Below, in pieces: positions 62,882-64,000 of a stretch of DNA of 64,000 nt; position 1 is the first letter of the stretch, and every line of letters starts with the position of its first letter. The notes beneath the pieces are model-generated. The model saw nothing but the letters and a program-made list of their open reading frames with translations, searched no databases and had not been told where the DNA came from. The position numbers and the translations under genes are program-made. The stretch is from Alteromonadaceae bacterium M269 (lineage in GTDB: Bacteria; Pseudomonadota; Gammaproteobacteria; Enterobacterales; Alteromonadaceae), in the NCBI GenBank assembly GCA_004353515.1, contig SMNZ01000002.1, positions 310,001 through 374,000 on the forward strand, read 5' to 3'.

Positions 62882-64000
62882 TGCCGATGTTTAATAGAGG
62901 ATATCTCGCCAATAGCAGTTTGCAGGAAAAAGTTGCCATCATTGGTTGTGGAGAGTCAGCAAAGGTCTTTGCAGAGTGGAGCGAAGTCGAACATTTCGAT
63001 GTATTTACGACATTGGGCGGAGGGCAATTTAGAGATAAGGATGTCCTCGCGGTTGAAACGCTAAGAGAACCCAATGACTATCTACAAATCATCATAGCTA
63101 ATCAGTATGTAGATGAAATACTGGAGCAATGGGTTAACGATAATAAAAGCTTACAGAATGTGTTTTGGTTTGACTTCATGAACTTGAAGTTAGCCCAGGT
63201 GGATTCATTGTCGTATACGCAATCCGCGAAAGATTCATCATTACACGTGATATATGATCTTCATGTATTACCTGCAACTTTTGATATTGCTGCTTTTCTT
63301 GTTAGGGCCGAGTTAAGGCGAATTGAACTCGGGTTGGACAACATCAATCTTATTATTATTGGTGGTAATTTCGGTGGAGTGAGTGCAAGAGCGTGTCTTA
63401 ATCATGGGAGTGAGCAAGGAACTTGGCGGATTCAAAATGTGCTTATTCCAATGTCTCAAATGCTGAAAAGATGTCGTGGTGTTTCTTTTATTCCCAATAA
63501 AAAGTGTTTAAGTGATTTAACCCAAGGTGAAGCAACTTTCCCGCAGGATTTATCTGCAAGACCAGACTTTCGTTTTTATGCTCTTGCTCCCTTGCAGAAG
63601 CGCTTTGAGAGTGGTGCTGATATTCAGGTACTTGAGTCTCCAATGCAGGCAAAGGAATATGCGCGACAATTCCTAAAATCTCATGGGATAAGTAAGCAAT
63701 TTATTACCATTTCGTTAAGAGAATATACGCATCAGGCTTCTCGAAATAGTTGTATAGAGTGTTACCAGTATCTTGCAGAGAGAGTCCTAAATTTAGGGTT
63801 AGGTATTGTCCTAATAAGAGACACCAACAAAGCGTTAGAACAGAAGCTTAATTGGGAAGGGACAGTAGAATGCCCCGTTGCTTCTTTTAATGTGGCGATT
63901 CGGATGGCACTTTACGAATCCGCTTTTATGAATATATCCGTATCATCAGGCCCGTCGTTTGGGTTGATGTTATTGTCTAGGCATTGTGATTTTTTAATGA
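62881..64000 (+). CDS. Unknown protein, putative transferase (partial)
   Basis: An open frame from ATG 62881 (one-base overlap with the LicD stop) runs past the right edge, giving at least 373 codons. The N-terminus has a Rossmann-like start (VAIIGCGESAKVF), similar in style to the added domain of the LicD protein. Later, 'FITISLREYTHQASRNSCIE', 'LGLGIVLIRDTNKAL' and 'NISVSSGPSFGLMLL' resemble GT-B or fucosyltransferase-like sugar transferases, but I cannot name a family. It is coupled to the phosphonate genes and may make the glycan that receives the phosphonate. Confidence 0.6.
   Translation, partial: MPMFNRGYLANSSLQEKVAIIGCGESAKVFAEWSEVEHFDVFTTLGGGQFRDKDVLAVETLREPNDYLQIIIANQYVDEILEQWVNDNKSLQNVFWFDFMNLKLAQVDSLSYTQSAKDSSLHVIYDLHVLPATFDIAAFLVRAELRRIELGLDNINLIIIGGNFGGVSARACLNHGSEQGTWRIQNVLIPMSQMLKRCRGVSFIPNKKCLSDLTQGEATFPQDLSARPDFRFYALAPLQKRFESGADIQVLESPMQAKEYARQFLKSHGISKQFITISLREYTHQASRNSCIECYQYLAERVLNLGLGIVLIRDTNKALEQKLNWEGTVECPVASFNVAIRMALYESAFMNISVSSGPSFGLMLLSRHCDFLM

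Overview
This window is chromosomal DNA of a moderately AT-rich gammaproteobacterium, probably marine and motile by a polar-type flagellum. Housekeeping orders (yfgM-bamB-der, guaB-guaA, tadA/mltF/purL), the flgT/flgP pair, PEP-CTERM proteins and ERIC-like intergenic repeats all fit Gammaproteobacteria. The genus cannot be resolved from sequence alone. All readings are by eye; no similarity search was run.

Layout. 1-8 kb: core genes (yfgM end, bamB, der, xseA, guaB, guaA), with ERIC-like elements after der and between guaB and guaA. 8-13 kb: a PEP-CTERM protein and a large secreted pullulanase-type GH13 enzyme. 13-21.5 kb: small PspB-like protein, tadA, mltF, a structured intergenic region, purL, a probable small RNA, smrA and tRNA-Arg(CCT). 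21.5-48.7 kb: flagellar genes: flgT, flgP, flgN-flgM, flgA, cheV-cheR, flgBCDE, flgFGHIJKL, four flagellins, flaG, fliD, fliS and a fliT-like gene. Readable sigma-54 type sites precede flgT, flgP, flgB, flgF and perhaps cheV. Sigma-28 type sites precede flgM and three of the four flagellins, so the usual flagellar hierarchy is visible in the DNA. A sialidase-like beta-propeller gene, a PilF-like TPR/LysM lipoprotein and a MITE-like element with perfect 28-bp inverted repeats interrupt this region. Two near-identical structured, terminator-ended RNA candidates lie between flagellins 3 and 4.

48.7-57.5 kb: a tightly overlapped operon with all six pseudaminic acid steps (pseB, C, F, I, G, H), a GT9-like transferase, and an acyl carrier protein, short adenylate-forming ligase and SDR reductase. 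It should make CMP-pseudaminic acid, and perhaps an acyl-modified sugar, for flagellin or surface glycans.

57.6-64 kb: a second PEP-CTERM-like gene and then a phosphonate operon. A Fom1-type fusion of an HxGH cytidylyltransferase and PEP mutase is followed by phosphonopyruvate decarboxylase, an iron-type alcohol dehydrogenase, a LicD-family phosphotransferase with an added N-terminal Rossmann segment, and an unfinished putative transferase. The gene set predicts PEP to phosphonopyruvate to phosphonoacetaldehyde to 2-hydroxyethylphosphonate to its CMP ester, and transfer onto a glycan. These are the early steps of the Streptomyces fosfomycin route with LicD in place of the Fom3 methyltransferase. 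This is the most interesting system in the window, and its position beside the flagellin glycosylation genes suggests a phosphonate-decorated surface or flagellar glycan.
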